A stretch of DNA of 64,000 bases from Chitinophagaceae bacterium (lineage in GTDB: Bacteria; Bacteroidota; Bacteroidia; Chitinophagales; Chitinophagaceae), in the NCBI GenBank assembly GCA_947451935.1, contig CANGBH010000001.1, positions 1-64,000 on the forward strand. The letters are read 5' to 3'. Positions within the stretch are counted from its first letter, which is position 1; each line of letters opens with the position of its first letter. The notes under the pieces are model-generated. The model saw nothing but the letters and a program-made list of their open reading frames with translations. It was not told where the DNA came from and made no database searches. Shown here in pieces: positions 42,269 through 51,127 of the stretch. A program made the translations under genes and the position numbers.

Positions 42269-45130
42269 TTATAAATTGACTTTAACTCCAACATTTACGC
42301 CAGTCCCGAACTTCTGCGAATTGATGTACTTGTCCTTTGATGAATTGAAATAATTATTTGATGGCTGTGCATCAAACTTATAAAACCACCGATACGGTTG
42401 AGCCAACAAATCAACAACCGCAAATTTTAATTCAGCCTTCCCTTTAAATATCTTTTGTGTCAACTGAAAATCAATAAGATCTCTAGACATTTCATAGATA
42501 TTGAGTGCTCCGCCTTCCACTGCACGATACTTTAATCTTGGACCGACTCTATTATAAAGGATACTTAAAGAAAGATTTTTTGGAGTACTATAACTCACAC
42601 TAGAATTGATTATGTAAGGTGATTGTCCTTGCAGCGGTGTGTTCACCTGATTTCCGTTAAAAGTTACTGAGCCCATCATATAGGATAGGTTTGTATAGAA
42701 TGAAATGTTTTTGAAAAAACTTCCTCCTATGAAATCTAGTTTCTTTCTTAACTCAAATTCAGCACCATAGGTTGTTGCTTTCCCCGCATTTTGGAAAGAC
42801 AAGACATCATTTCCAGCATTAATTTGCTCTATTGGATTTTTGAATGCCTTGTAAAACAAACTGAACGACATGATTTCACCAGACGACGGGAAACGTTCAA
42901 TACGTATATCAGCATTGTTGACTATGGCCCTTTTTAAACCAGGATTACCACGAACCACAACAAAATTATCATAGTCGAATACACTATAACTTGCCAACTC
43001 ACGGAATTCAGGTCTATTCACTGATTTAGAAACAGCAAACCTTAAGTTAGTAGACTTCCCAATAGAATAGGTAAGCAATGCCGAAGGAAGTACATCTAAG
43101 TTGTCGTTGTTAACCGTAGCCTGATTCTTCGCCGTCAATTGCTGCTTATATTTTTCAGCCCTAACGCCAGTTGTAATTTTAAATTTATCAGAAAACTTAC
43201 CATCATACAACAGGTACCCTGCATTAAGTAATGCGTTAGCATCATAAGAAGTGGAGTTATTACCAATTGTAGCTAAGGTTATACCAAACGCATCAATATT
43301 TGCATCACTGAAAATAGTAGAGAAGGAGGTTGCTTTTGATTCTAAAATCGATACACCCCTAAAATTCAATGAAGCATAGCCAAGTGCATCTACCGAGGCA
43401 ACCCTATCTCGATAAAAGTTCATTGATCCGAACTTTAGTTTTTGCTGAAATCCTTTATAGTTAAAATTATATACGAGGTTAAATGCCGCATTATAAATCT
43501 TTTCATCTAAGCTTGAAAAAATTCGACCTGCATTTCTAACTTCCGGCGAATTCTCATTACCAAGTTTCAAGTAGTATCCCCCCTTCTCGTCATCCGGAGT
43601 GCGAAAGGAAACAATCTTTTGATCAGGTTGATTTTTATATGCATCAGACACTGAAGTAGACCAATCAAAATTCACTCTATTGTTCAATGAGTGTGTACCA
43701 TCAAGAACAACACTTGCCAAGCCAGAAGAAGTGACTTCTGCATTATAACTCTTCGTCTCAAAACGAGAAGGCACATTGCTTACATCATATCCTGAACGAA
43801 GTCCTAGTGAGTTGGTATAATCGTTATTGAATAACCCTTTTACCGTGTATTTATTTTTACCTTTTGAATAGGCTACATTCACTAGCCCTGCAAGATTATT
43901 TTTTTGATCATATACTTTTGTGATGTTGTCGTATAGCAACTCACCATCAAGCATATAATCCGATCGATCTTTATCCGAAACTTTTCTTCCATTACCATAG
44001 CTTAACATATAAAGAACTCCAAGCTTAGCGTTATTCTTTAACATGTAAGAGTTACCTCCACTAATACCAACACTAACACTTGGCATAGATTGGATAAGGC
44101 CTCCATACTTATAGGAGTTTGGAAATTGCTTTGTAATCTGTTGTTTGGTTGGACTGGGTAAAGAGATAAATGCCGCTCCCCTATTCTTCACATAATCTGA
44201 AGGTAAATTTCTCATGCCGTCAAAAAATCCGAAATTATCATACTGCCCATTAAAAGTTGATCCGTAAAAATCTTTACCTGTAGTAAGTGAATTAGCGGTA
44301 GTAGAAACAGAAATCTCGGTAAATGCTTTTGATGGATAATCTTTTGTTACCACTTTAACCAATCCTCCTGAAAAGTCTCCAGGTAAATCAGCTGTTGGTG
44401 TCTTATAGATAATCACATTATCAATTGCAGAGGCAGGAATAATATCAAATGAGAACGCTTTTTTATCAAGTTCTGTACTGGGAAGTATATTATTATTCAA
44501 CATCGCTACATTATAGCGTTCATTTAATCCCCTAATTACAACAAACTTATTATCCTGCACTGAAACGCCAGATACTCTTCTGATCACTTCACCTGTGTTT
44601 TTATCTGGAGATTTACGTATAGTCTCTGCAGAAATACCATCTTGAATACTAGAGCTGTTTCGCTGCATCAAATACAACGAAGCAACAGATTCCTTTTTTC
44701 CAGATGACTTAACCACCACCTCCTGCATGTCCTTCATCTTAGGAGATAATGAAATGGTTATTCCATTATCCGAATCAGGATTTACATCAGTAAGCAGCTT
44801 TTTATCAAATCCAGTAGATGATACTTCAATTTGATACGTTTCATTTTGTTTTAATTCAATAAGAAATTTCCCTTCTACATCAGTAAGGATATTTCGGCCC
44901 CCAGGGATTAATTTAATGGTGGCTCCTACTAAGGCAGATCGCGACTTACCGTCTATTACAGTTCCGGAAAATTTTACAGCCTTCTGTGCAAAAACTGATG
45001 TTGATAAACAGAAGAGGGAAAAGGCAATAAGAGTAGTTCGAGATCCGCCACGCACCAATGATAGCAGCTTCGCTACATTGGCTTTGTTTGATCTTTTAAT
45101 GAACATGTTCGTGGCAGTTTGTTTCGGCAA
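42269..45130 (-). CDS. TonB-dependent outer-membrane receptor with N-terminal carboxypeptidase-regulatory-like domain
   Basis: KFSGTVIDGKSRSALVGATIKLIPGG..., plug region IRRVSGVSVQDNKFVVIRGLNERYNVAMLNN, long beta-barrel. Confidence 0.92.
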   Translation of the reverse strand: MPKQTATNMFIKRSNKANVAKLLSLVRGGSRTTLIAFSLFCLSTSVFAQKAVKFSGTVIDGKSRSALVGATIKLIPGGRNILTDVEGKFLIELKQNETYQIEVSSTGFDKKLLTDVNPDSDNGITISLSPKMKDMQEVVVKSSGKKESVASLYLMQRNSSSIQDGISAETIRKSPDKNTGEVIRRVSGVSVQDNKFVVIRGLNERYNVAMLNNNILPSTELDKKAFSFDIIPASAIDNVIIYKTPTADLPGDFSGGLVKVVTKDYPSKAFTEISVSTTANSLTTGKDFYGSTFNGQYDNFGFFDGMRNLPSDYVKNRGAAFISLPSPTKQQITKQFPNSYKYGGLIQSMPSVSVGISGGNSYMLKNNAKLGVLYMLSYGNGRKVSDKDRSDYMLDGELLYDNITKVYDQKNNLAGLVNVAYSKGKNKYTVKGLFNNDYTNSLGLRSGYDVSNVPSRFETKSYNAEVTSSGLASVVLDGTHSLNNRVNFDWSTSVSDAYKNQPDQKIVSFRTPDDEKGGYYLKLGNENSPEVRNAGRIFSSLDEKIYNAAFNLVYNFNYKGFQQKLKFGSMNFYRDRVASVDALGYASLNFRGVSILESKATSFSTIFSDANIDAFGITLATIGNNSTSYDANALLNAGYLLYDGKFSDKFKITTGVRAEKYKQQLTAKNQATVNNDNLDVLPSALLTYSIGKSTNLRFAVSKSVNRPEFRELASYSVFDYDNFVVVRGNPGLKRAIVNNADIRIERFPSSGEIMSFSLFYKAFKNPIEQINAGNDVLSFQNAGKATTYGAEFELRKKLDFIGGSFFKNISFYTNLSYMMGSVTFNGNQVNTPLQGQSPYIINSSVSYSTPKNLSLSILYNRVGPRLKYRAVEGGALNIYEMSRDLIDFQLTQKIFKGKAELKFAVVDLLAQPYRWFYKFDAQPSNNYFNSSKDKYINSQKFGTGVNVGVKVNL

Positions 45131-45370
45131 AACTATCAGCCCAATATTAACAGAAGGTTACCTTTGAATAACTTAAATGCTTTCTTGAAAATTTGTTGAA
45201 AAACACAAGTGTGCTTAACATAATCTTAATATTGCGGGTCATTTTTCTTAACAAATGAAATGGATAGAAAACTCTCGAAATTGGGAAACCACCGAAATTA
45301 CTATAGCATACAATGCCTCGATTTAGGCTAGCTCAATTACCAATCATGCCATTCACTGAGAAATTATGGC

Positions 45371-45378
45371 TAAATTTG
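45371..45378 (+). promoter_or_regulatory. Candidate -7 box for rfbA-galE
   Basis: TAAATTTG, exact TAnnTTTG, 17 nt before ATG 45396. Confidence 0.5.
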
Positions 45379-45395
45379 CCACAAATATAGAGAAT

Positions 45396-46265
45396 ATGAA
45401 AGGCATCATTTTAGCGGGAGGATCTGGAACAAGGTTATACCCAATCACTTATGCTATAAGCAAACAGATCATGCCCGTTTACGATAAGCCGATGATTTAC
45501 TACCCTCTTTCAACCTTAATGTTGGCAGGGATTAAAGACATCCTAATTATTTCAACACCACACGACCTTCCCCAATTTGAAAAATTATTTGGTGATGGGC
45601 ATCATTTAGGATTGAATTTCAGCTACAAAGTGCAGGAAGTACCTAATGGACTAGCACAAGCATTTGTTATAGGCGAAGAATTCATTGGAGATGATAGTTG
45701 TGCGCTCGTCTTAGGTGATAATATATTTTATGGGATGGGACTTGGCAGTACACTTGAAAAAAATAACAATCCAAATGGAGGAATAGTTTATGCCTATCAC
45801 GTAAGTGATCCAGAACGGTACGGTGTAGTAGAATTCGATGCAAATAAAAAAGCAATTTCGATCGAAGAGAAACCAACACATCCTAAAAGCCGATATGCTG
45901 TACCAGGACTATATTTTTATGATAATGAAGTAGTTCAAATTGCAAAAAACATCAAGCCTTCACCAAGAGGAGAATATGAAATAACTGACATCAACTTAGA
46001 ATATTTAAAACGTGATAAACTAAGCGTTTCTGTATTAGATCGAGGAACAGCTTGGCTTGATACAGGCACCTTTGACTCATTAATGCAGGCATCCCAATTT
46101 ATACAGGTACTAGAACAACGCCAAGGAATCAAAGTTGCCTGTATTGAAGAAATTGCCTGGAGAAAGGGATTTATTGATAAAGCACAATTGGTTAAACTTG
46201 CAGAACCCTTGTTGAAAAGTGGGTATGGTACGTATATCATGAATATGCTAGAATCATCAATTTAA
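45396..46265 (+). CDS. rfbA: Glucose-1-phosphate thymidylyltransferase
   Basis: [46 protein letters not shown]; start 45396 preferred over 45366. Confidence 0.96.
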   Translation: MKGIILAGGSGTRLYPITYAISKQIMPVYDKPMIYYPLSTLMLAGIKDILIISTPHDLPQFEKLFGDGHHLGLNFSYKVQEVPNGLAQAFVIGEEFIGDDSCALVLGDNIFYGMGLGSTLEKNNNPNGGIVYAYHVSDPERYGVVEFDANKKAISIEEKPTHPKSRYAVPGLYFYDNEVVQIAKNIKPSPRGEYEITDINLEYLKRDKLSVSVLDRGTAWLDTGTFDSLMQASQFIQVLEQRQGIKVACIEEIAWRKGFIDKAQLVKLAEPLLKSGYGTYIMNMLESSI

Positions 46266-46277
46266 ATGGTTAACCAC

Positions 46278-47336
46278 ATGAAAAAAATTCTTGTTACAGG
46301 TGGATCAGGGTATATTGGATCTCATACATTAGTAGACTTAATTGAACATGGATTTGACGTACTTTCAGTAGATAATAATTCTAGATCAACCCCAACCATG
46401 CTCGAAGGAGTTGAAAAAATTACAGGGAAGAAAATAAAAAATTACAAGGTAGATCTCTGCAACTATGATGAGACCCGTGCGATTTTTGAAGAAAATACCG
46501 ATATTTCTGGAGTCATTCACTTTGCAGCATATAAAGCTGTAGGCGAATCGGTTCAAAAACCAATACTCTATTTTCAGAACAACCTAGGCTCCCTTATAAA
46601 CATCATGCGATGCATTGAAGAATTCAAGACTCCTTATTTTGTATTTTCCTCTTCTTGCACAGTTTATGGAAATCCCGACAGTATCCCAGTAACGGAACAG
46701 ACACCTCGAAAAAATGCTGAATCACCCTATGGCCTTACAAAGCAAATGGGAGAACAAATGATTGAAGCATTTGCTGCCGCTACACAATATACCAAATCCG
46801 TCATGCTTAGATATTTCAATCCAGCAGGCGCACACCCAACAGCACTTATTGGAGAGCTTCCTATTGATAGACCGCAAAACCTTACACCAATTCTAACGCA
46901 AACAGCAATAGGTAAAATGGCTGGATTTACTGTATTCGGGAACGACTATGATACCCGTGATGGTTCATGCATTCGTGATTTTATTCATGTATGCGATTTA
47001 GCCAATGCCCATACAAAAGCACTCGAATTTCTTATTGCCAACAAAAATAAAACCCCTTGCGAAGTCTTCAATTTGGGATCAGGCAATGGCATATCCGTTT
47101 TAGAAACGATTAAGGCTTTTGAAAAAAGCACCGGCATAACGCTTAATTATAAAATTGGTGACAGAAGACCTGGAGACGTTATTGCTATCTATGCCAATAA
47201 TGACAAAGCAAAAGAACAATTACAGTGGATTCCCAAGAACTCTTTGGAAGATATTATGACATCAGCATGGAAATGGGAACAAGTAATTGAAAAACTTCCA
47301 GTCCATCTCGAACTCAGAAGCCATAAATTAAATTAA
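46278..47336 (+). CDS. galE: UDP-glucose 4-epimerase GalE
   Basis: MKKILVTGGSGYIGSHTLVDLIEHG, YGLTKQMGEQM, RYFNPAGAHPTALIGE. Confidence 0.95.
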   Translation: MKKILVTGGSGYIGSHTLVDLIEHGFDVLSVDNNSRSTPTMLEGVEKITGKKIKNYKVDLCNYDETRAIFEENTDISGVIHFAAYKAVGESVQKPILYFQNNLGSLINIMRCIEEFKTPYFVFSSSCTVYGNPDSIPVTEQTPRKNAESPYGLTKQMGEQMIEAFAAATQYTKSVMLRYFNPAGAHPTALIGELPIDRPQNLTPILTQTAIGKMAGFTVFGNDYDTRDGSCIRDFIHVCDLANAHTKALEFLIANKNKTPCEVFNLGSGNGISVLETIKAFEKSTGITLNYKIGDRRPGDVIAIYANNDKAKEQLQWIPKNSLEDIMTSAWKWEQVIEKLPVHLELRSHKLN

Positions 47337-47410
47337 TAAACGTTAAAAAAGTCGCGCTAGAGTTTAAAATAAGGGCCGATTGATGTTACTTTGTAAAAAA
47401 CAACCTTATC

Positions 47411-48373
47411 ATGCTTGATGCGATACAAGTAACTGGCCAAAAAGATACACGTAGTGGATTTGGAGACGGGATATTCGAACTTGGACAAAAAAATCCTAAT
47501 GTAGTGGCCCTTACTGCTGACTTAGCAGGTTCTTTAAAACTAAACGCATTTATAAAAGCTTTCCCAGAACGATTTATACAAGTAGGTATAGCGGAAGCAA
47601 ACATGATTGGCATTGCTGCAGGACTTACCATTGGAGGAAAAATTCCTTACACTACCACATTTGCCAATTTTTCAACTGGACGGGTATACGACCAGATAAG
47701 ACAATCTGTTGCATACTCCAATAAGAACGTCAAAATTTGTGCATCGCATGCAGGCCTTACATTGGGTGAAGATGGTGCTACCCATCAAATCCTAGAAGAT
47801 ATAGGGCTAATGAAGATGCTTCCGGGTATGACAGTGATTGTGCCTTGTGACTATAATCAAACCAAAGCTGCAACTATTGCCATTGCAGAATATGAAGGCC
47901 CAGTTTATTTACGATTTGGCAGACCTGTATGGCCAATTTTTACTAACCCAGATGAACCATTTATCGTTGGTAAGGCTCAACATTTTTCAAGGGGAAATGA
48001 CATCAGCATTTTCGCATGCGGACACCTAGTTTGGAAAGCAATTGAAGCTGGAAAAATTCTAAAAGAAAAAGGTATCCATGCTGAAATTATCAATATTCAT
48101 ACCATCAAACCATTAGATGTAGCCGCTGTTGTGGCCTCAATTCAAAAAACCGGCTGTGCCGTAACGGCAGAAGAACATAATGTGATTGGCGGATTAGGCG
48201 ATAGCATTGCCCAGGTGGCATCTAAAGAATATCCTATTCCAATTGAAATGATTGGTACTCAGGATACGTTTGGAGAAAGCGGGAAACCAACCGAATTGCT
48301 AAAAAAGTACGGCTTGGATACAGAATTCATTGTAGCCGCAGCTGAAAAAGCAATCTTGAGAAAAAAGGCATAA
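47411..48373 (+). CDS. Transketolase C-terminal subunit (Pyr + C-terminal domains)
   Basis: DTRSGFGDGIFELGQKNPNVVALTADLAGSLK, FIQVGIAEANMIGIAAG, HAGLTLGEDGATHQ. Confidence 0.92.
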   Translation: MLDAIQVTGQKDTRSGFGDGIFELGQKNPNVVALTADLAGSLKLNAFIKAFPERFIQVGIAEANMIGIAAGLTIGGKIPYTTTFANFSTGRVYDQIRQSVAYSNKNVKICASHAGLTLGEDGATHQILEDIGLMKMLPGMTVIVPCDYNQTKAATIAIAEYEGPVYLRFGRPVWPIFTNPDEPFIVGKAQHFSRGNDISIFACGHLVWKAIEAGKILKEKGIHAEIINIHTIKPLDVAAVVASIQKTGCAVTAEEHNVIGGLGDSIAQVASKEYPIPIEMIGTQDTFGESGKPTELLKKYGLDTEFIVAAAEKAILRKKA

Positions 48374-48408
48374 TCTTTCCTGCCTTTGCTACATAGAATG
48401 CAGTTAAT

Positions 48409-48963
48409 ATGACTCAACACTATTCAGAAGACGAAGAATTAGTTGCTAGCTTCAAAGAGCCTAAAACCAAGGAATCTGCGTTCACCTCTATTGTAAAAAA
48501 GTACCAAGAACGGATTTATTGGCAAATACGAAGATTAGTCATCAACCATGAAGATGCCAATGATGTCATGCAAAATGTATTCATTAAGGCTTGGAATGGA
48601 CTTGATAATTTCAGAGCAGAATCACAGCTCTTTACATGGCTTTACAGAATCGCTGTAAATGAAAGCCTATCCTATTTGGATCAACAAAAAAAGAGAAGCA
48701 ATATTTCGATAGAAGATACTGGACTTCATCTCGAGGAAAAACTACACAGTGAAAAAGATTTCGATTCCAATAAGGCTGTTTGGAAACTGCAGTTGGCAAT
48801 ACAACAACTTCCTGAAAAACAACGTATTGTATTCAATTTAAGGTATTTTGAGGAGATGGGCTATGAGGAAATGAGCCAGATATTGGAGACCTCTGTTGGA
48901 GCCCTCAAGGCTAGTTATCATCATGCCGTCAAAAAAATAGAGGATTACATTTTAAACCATTAA
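48409..48963 (+). CDS. RNA polymerase sigma factor, ECF/sigma-70 family
   Basis: Region 2 (DANDVMQNVFIKAWNGLDNFRAESQLFTWLYRIAVNESLSYL) and region 4 (LPEKQRIVFNLRYFEEMGYEEMSQILETSVGALKASYHHAVKKI). Confidence 0.95.
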   Translation: MTQHYSEDEELVASFKEPKTKESAFTSIVKKYQERIYWQIRRLVINHEDANDVMQNVFIKAWNGLDNFRAESQLFTWLYRIAVNESLSYLDQQKKRSNISIEDTGLHLEEKLHSEKDFDSNKAVWKLQLAIQQLPEKQRIVFNLRYFEEMGYEEMSQILETSVGALKASYHHAVKKIEDYILNH

Positions 48964-48994
48964 ACCAATTGGTCTGGTAGCGGTCAAACTGAGG

Positions 48995-49696
48995 ATGAAT
49001 TCATCAAAAACGATATTTTCAGAAACTCAAGCAATAAGTCAGACCGTTGCTAACCTCCCAACAACGAATCCGTTTAACCTATCAACAGAGTATTTTGAGC
49101 TTTTCCCCATTACCCTCCTAAGAACTATCCAAAAATCCGAACTAAAAACCCTGAGTATACCAGAAAATTACTTTTCCAGCTTCCCAATCAAGATGTTAGA
49201 GAAAATTAAACAGGAGGATGTTAATCTAGAATTAGAGGAATTAGCTCCAAGTCTGGTTGGAATGCAAAAGCAAAACCCATTCCATGTTCCTGAAAACTAC
49301 TTCACATCATTTCATGCCATCCCTAAGAAAGAACAAGCCGTAACCCGTTCACTATTTAGCTATAAAAAAATTATACGCTATGCTGCAGCTGCATGCATTA
49401 CAGGACTTCTCCTTATGACCTATACCATTACTAAAAATAACTCGGCAAGTCAACTAGCCTCAGTTCAAACAAGTTCGGCCTCCGATCTTTCACTCGAATC
49501 AATAGTAGGATACCTCGATGAGGTGGATGGCATTAAAGATGGTAATGAAAATGATACCCCTATTACAGCAGAAAACAATTTGCTGGTAGATATAAATCAA
49601 GAAACAATTAGCCAAGTACTTCAAGAAATACCAGAAAACGATATCAAACAATTTATTGATCAAACAGGTTCAACAGAATATAAATCATTTAACTAA
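48995..49696 (+). CDS. Single-TM protein downstream of the ECF sigma factor (candidate anti-sigma) with YF-motif repeats
   Basis: Three copies of NPF..(S/P)xxYFxxF-like motif then TM RYAAAACITGLLLMTYTI. Confidence 0.6.
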   Translation: MNSSKTIFSETQAISQTVANLPTTNPFNLSTEYFELFPITLLRTIQKSELKTLSIPENYFSSFPIKMLEKIKQEDVNLELEELAPSLVGMQKQNPFHVPENYFTSFHAIPKKEQAVTRSLFSYKKIIRYAAAACITGLLLMTYTITKNNSASQLASVQTSSASDLSLESIVGYLDEVDGIKDGNENDTPITAENNLLVDINQETISQVLQEIPENDIKQFIDQTGSTEYKSFN

Positions 49697-49714
49697 TCAT
49701 AATATATTTATAGC

Positions 49715-50173
49715 ATGGCAAAGATGGCTGAAATGAGATTAAAACTTTTACTGATGTTGCTAGTAGGTCTTGGCCTAGGGATATCAAGCCAGGCCCAACC
49801 AAACCGGATTGAAAGAGGTGAAAACAGGTCAGCCGACTTGCGCAAAATACAAGCCATGGAAATGGCTTTTATTACTAAAGAGTTGAATCTCAGTCCTGAT
49901 GAAGCCCAAAAGTTTTGGCCAATATTCAATATGTACAGAAATGACATGAGGGAAATTGCTTTAGACAAAAACAGCAATGACCGACTTGAAAAACAGCAGA
50001 GACTATTGGATATCAAGAAGAAATACAGAGATGATTTCACCAAAGTGATGACTCAAGATAGAGCAAATAAGGTTTTTGGAGCAGAAGATGAATTCAAATC
50101 CTTGGTTAGGCGTGAATTTCAGAAAAGACAATCTGAAAGAGGACAATTTGAAGGTAGGAAAAAAGGATTTTGA
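49715..50173 (+). CDS. Spy/CpxP-like secreted helical protein
   Basis: Signal peptide; MEMAFITKELNLSPDEAQKFWPIFNMYRNDMREI...LLDIKKKYRDDFTKVM, helical periplasmic-protein pattern. Confidence 0.6.
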   Translation: MAKMAEMRLKLLLMLLVGLGLGISSQAQPNRIERGENRSADLRKIQAMEMAFITKELNLSPDEAQKFWPIFNMYRNDMREIALDKNSNDRLEKQQRLLDIKKKYRDDFTKVMTQDRANKVFGAEDEFKSLVRREFQKRQSERGQFEGRKKGF

Positions 50174-50227
50174 TAAAATTTTAAAAAAAATGTACTTTTA
50201 ACTCGGTGTTTTTCATAGGTTAGCAAC

Positions 50228-50261
50228 GGCTGGCTCTGTTTAGAGCTGGCCTCTTTTTTTT
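50228..50261 (+). terminator. Rho-independent terminator after the sigma module
   Basis: GGCTGGCTCT-GTTT-AGAGCTGGCC (two G:U pairs) followed by TCTTTTTTTT. Confidence 0.75.
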
Positions 50262-50331
50262 ATAGCCAGCATTAAAAGGAAAAATTAATAAGTATAAACA
50301 CTTACTAACGTTCAGTATTTACACTTAATTT

Positions 50332-51108
50332 TCAATTAGTCATAATTAATCCAATCTCTCCCATAGCGCCAAATGAAGGAGTTTTTATATCATGATAGAA
50401 TAAAAAAACCCATCCTTCTTTGATACCTAACTCCCACCATACTGACCTCAGCTCCATTGCTTTTTTTCCATCTGCATCATATTTTGCTACAAATTTTGTT
50501 TTCATTTGTTGGAGTTGAGGAGCCTCATCACCACCAAAAAAAACAATTCTATTTTTTTCAAGAATGGAAAATACTTGATGAAATGGAGAATGCCCTGCAG
50601 TTATTTCAAATTCGATATAACCATCAATCAACCCCTTCTCATCTTCTAATAAAATCACCTGCTCATTCTCTAATAATAATTCAAATGAGGTCGTATCATA
50701 AGAAGCACCTTGACTACTTAATGCAAATTCAATTTCCTTTCGATGGATATAATAGATAGCATTAGGGAATGCGAGCTTATCTTCACTTGTCAACGAATCA
50801 TGCATAAACAGTCCCCCAGCATGGTCTTTATGAAGATGACTCATCAATACCTTAGTAACATCAGAAGGATAATATCCATGCAATGCTAAGTTTTGGTGCA
50901 ATTGTAAAATGCCCTGCCCATCCGTAAAACCCAATCCAGTATCCAACAACAATACATCTTTATCAGTGACAACAAGAAAAGGTTGAATTTCTACCAATAA
51001 ACTTCCCCTGGAACGACTTTGCAAATCATCAACACTCGGTTGAAATGGTACAAATTCCTTTGTTTGATCTATGGTAAATGAACCCTCAGAAAGTGGTATA
51101 ATTTTCAT
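50332..51108 (-). CDS. MBL-fold metallo-hydrolase
   Basis: LMSHLHKDHAGGLF (HxHxDH); 19 bp downstream of rodA. Confidence 0.88.
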   Translation of the reverse strand: MKIIPLSEGSFTIDQTKEFVPFQPSVDDLQSRSRGSLLVEIQPFLVVTDKDVLLLDTGLGFTDGQGILQLHQNLALHGYYPSDVTKVLMSHLHKDHAGGLFMHDSLTSEDKLAFPNAIYYIHRKEIEFALSSQGASYDTTSFELLLENEQVILLEDEKGLIDGYIEFEITAGHSPFHQVFSILEKNRIVFFGGDEAPQLQQMKTKFVAKYDADGKKAMELRSVWWELGIKEGWVFLFYHDIKTPSFGAMGEIGLIMTN

Positions 51109-51127
51109 TTTAAATTGTTGTGTAGAG

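Noticed and set aside
48964-48973. ACCAATTGGT palindrome between the sigma factor and the candidate anti-sigma gene
   Set aside because: Short palindrome with no second copy or spacing pattern; likely chance.
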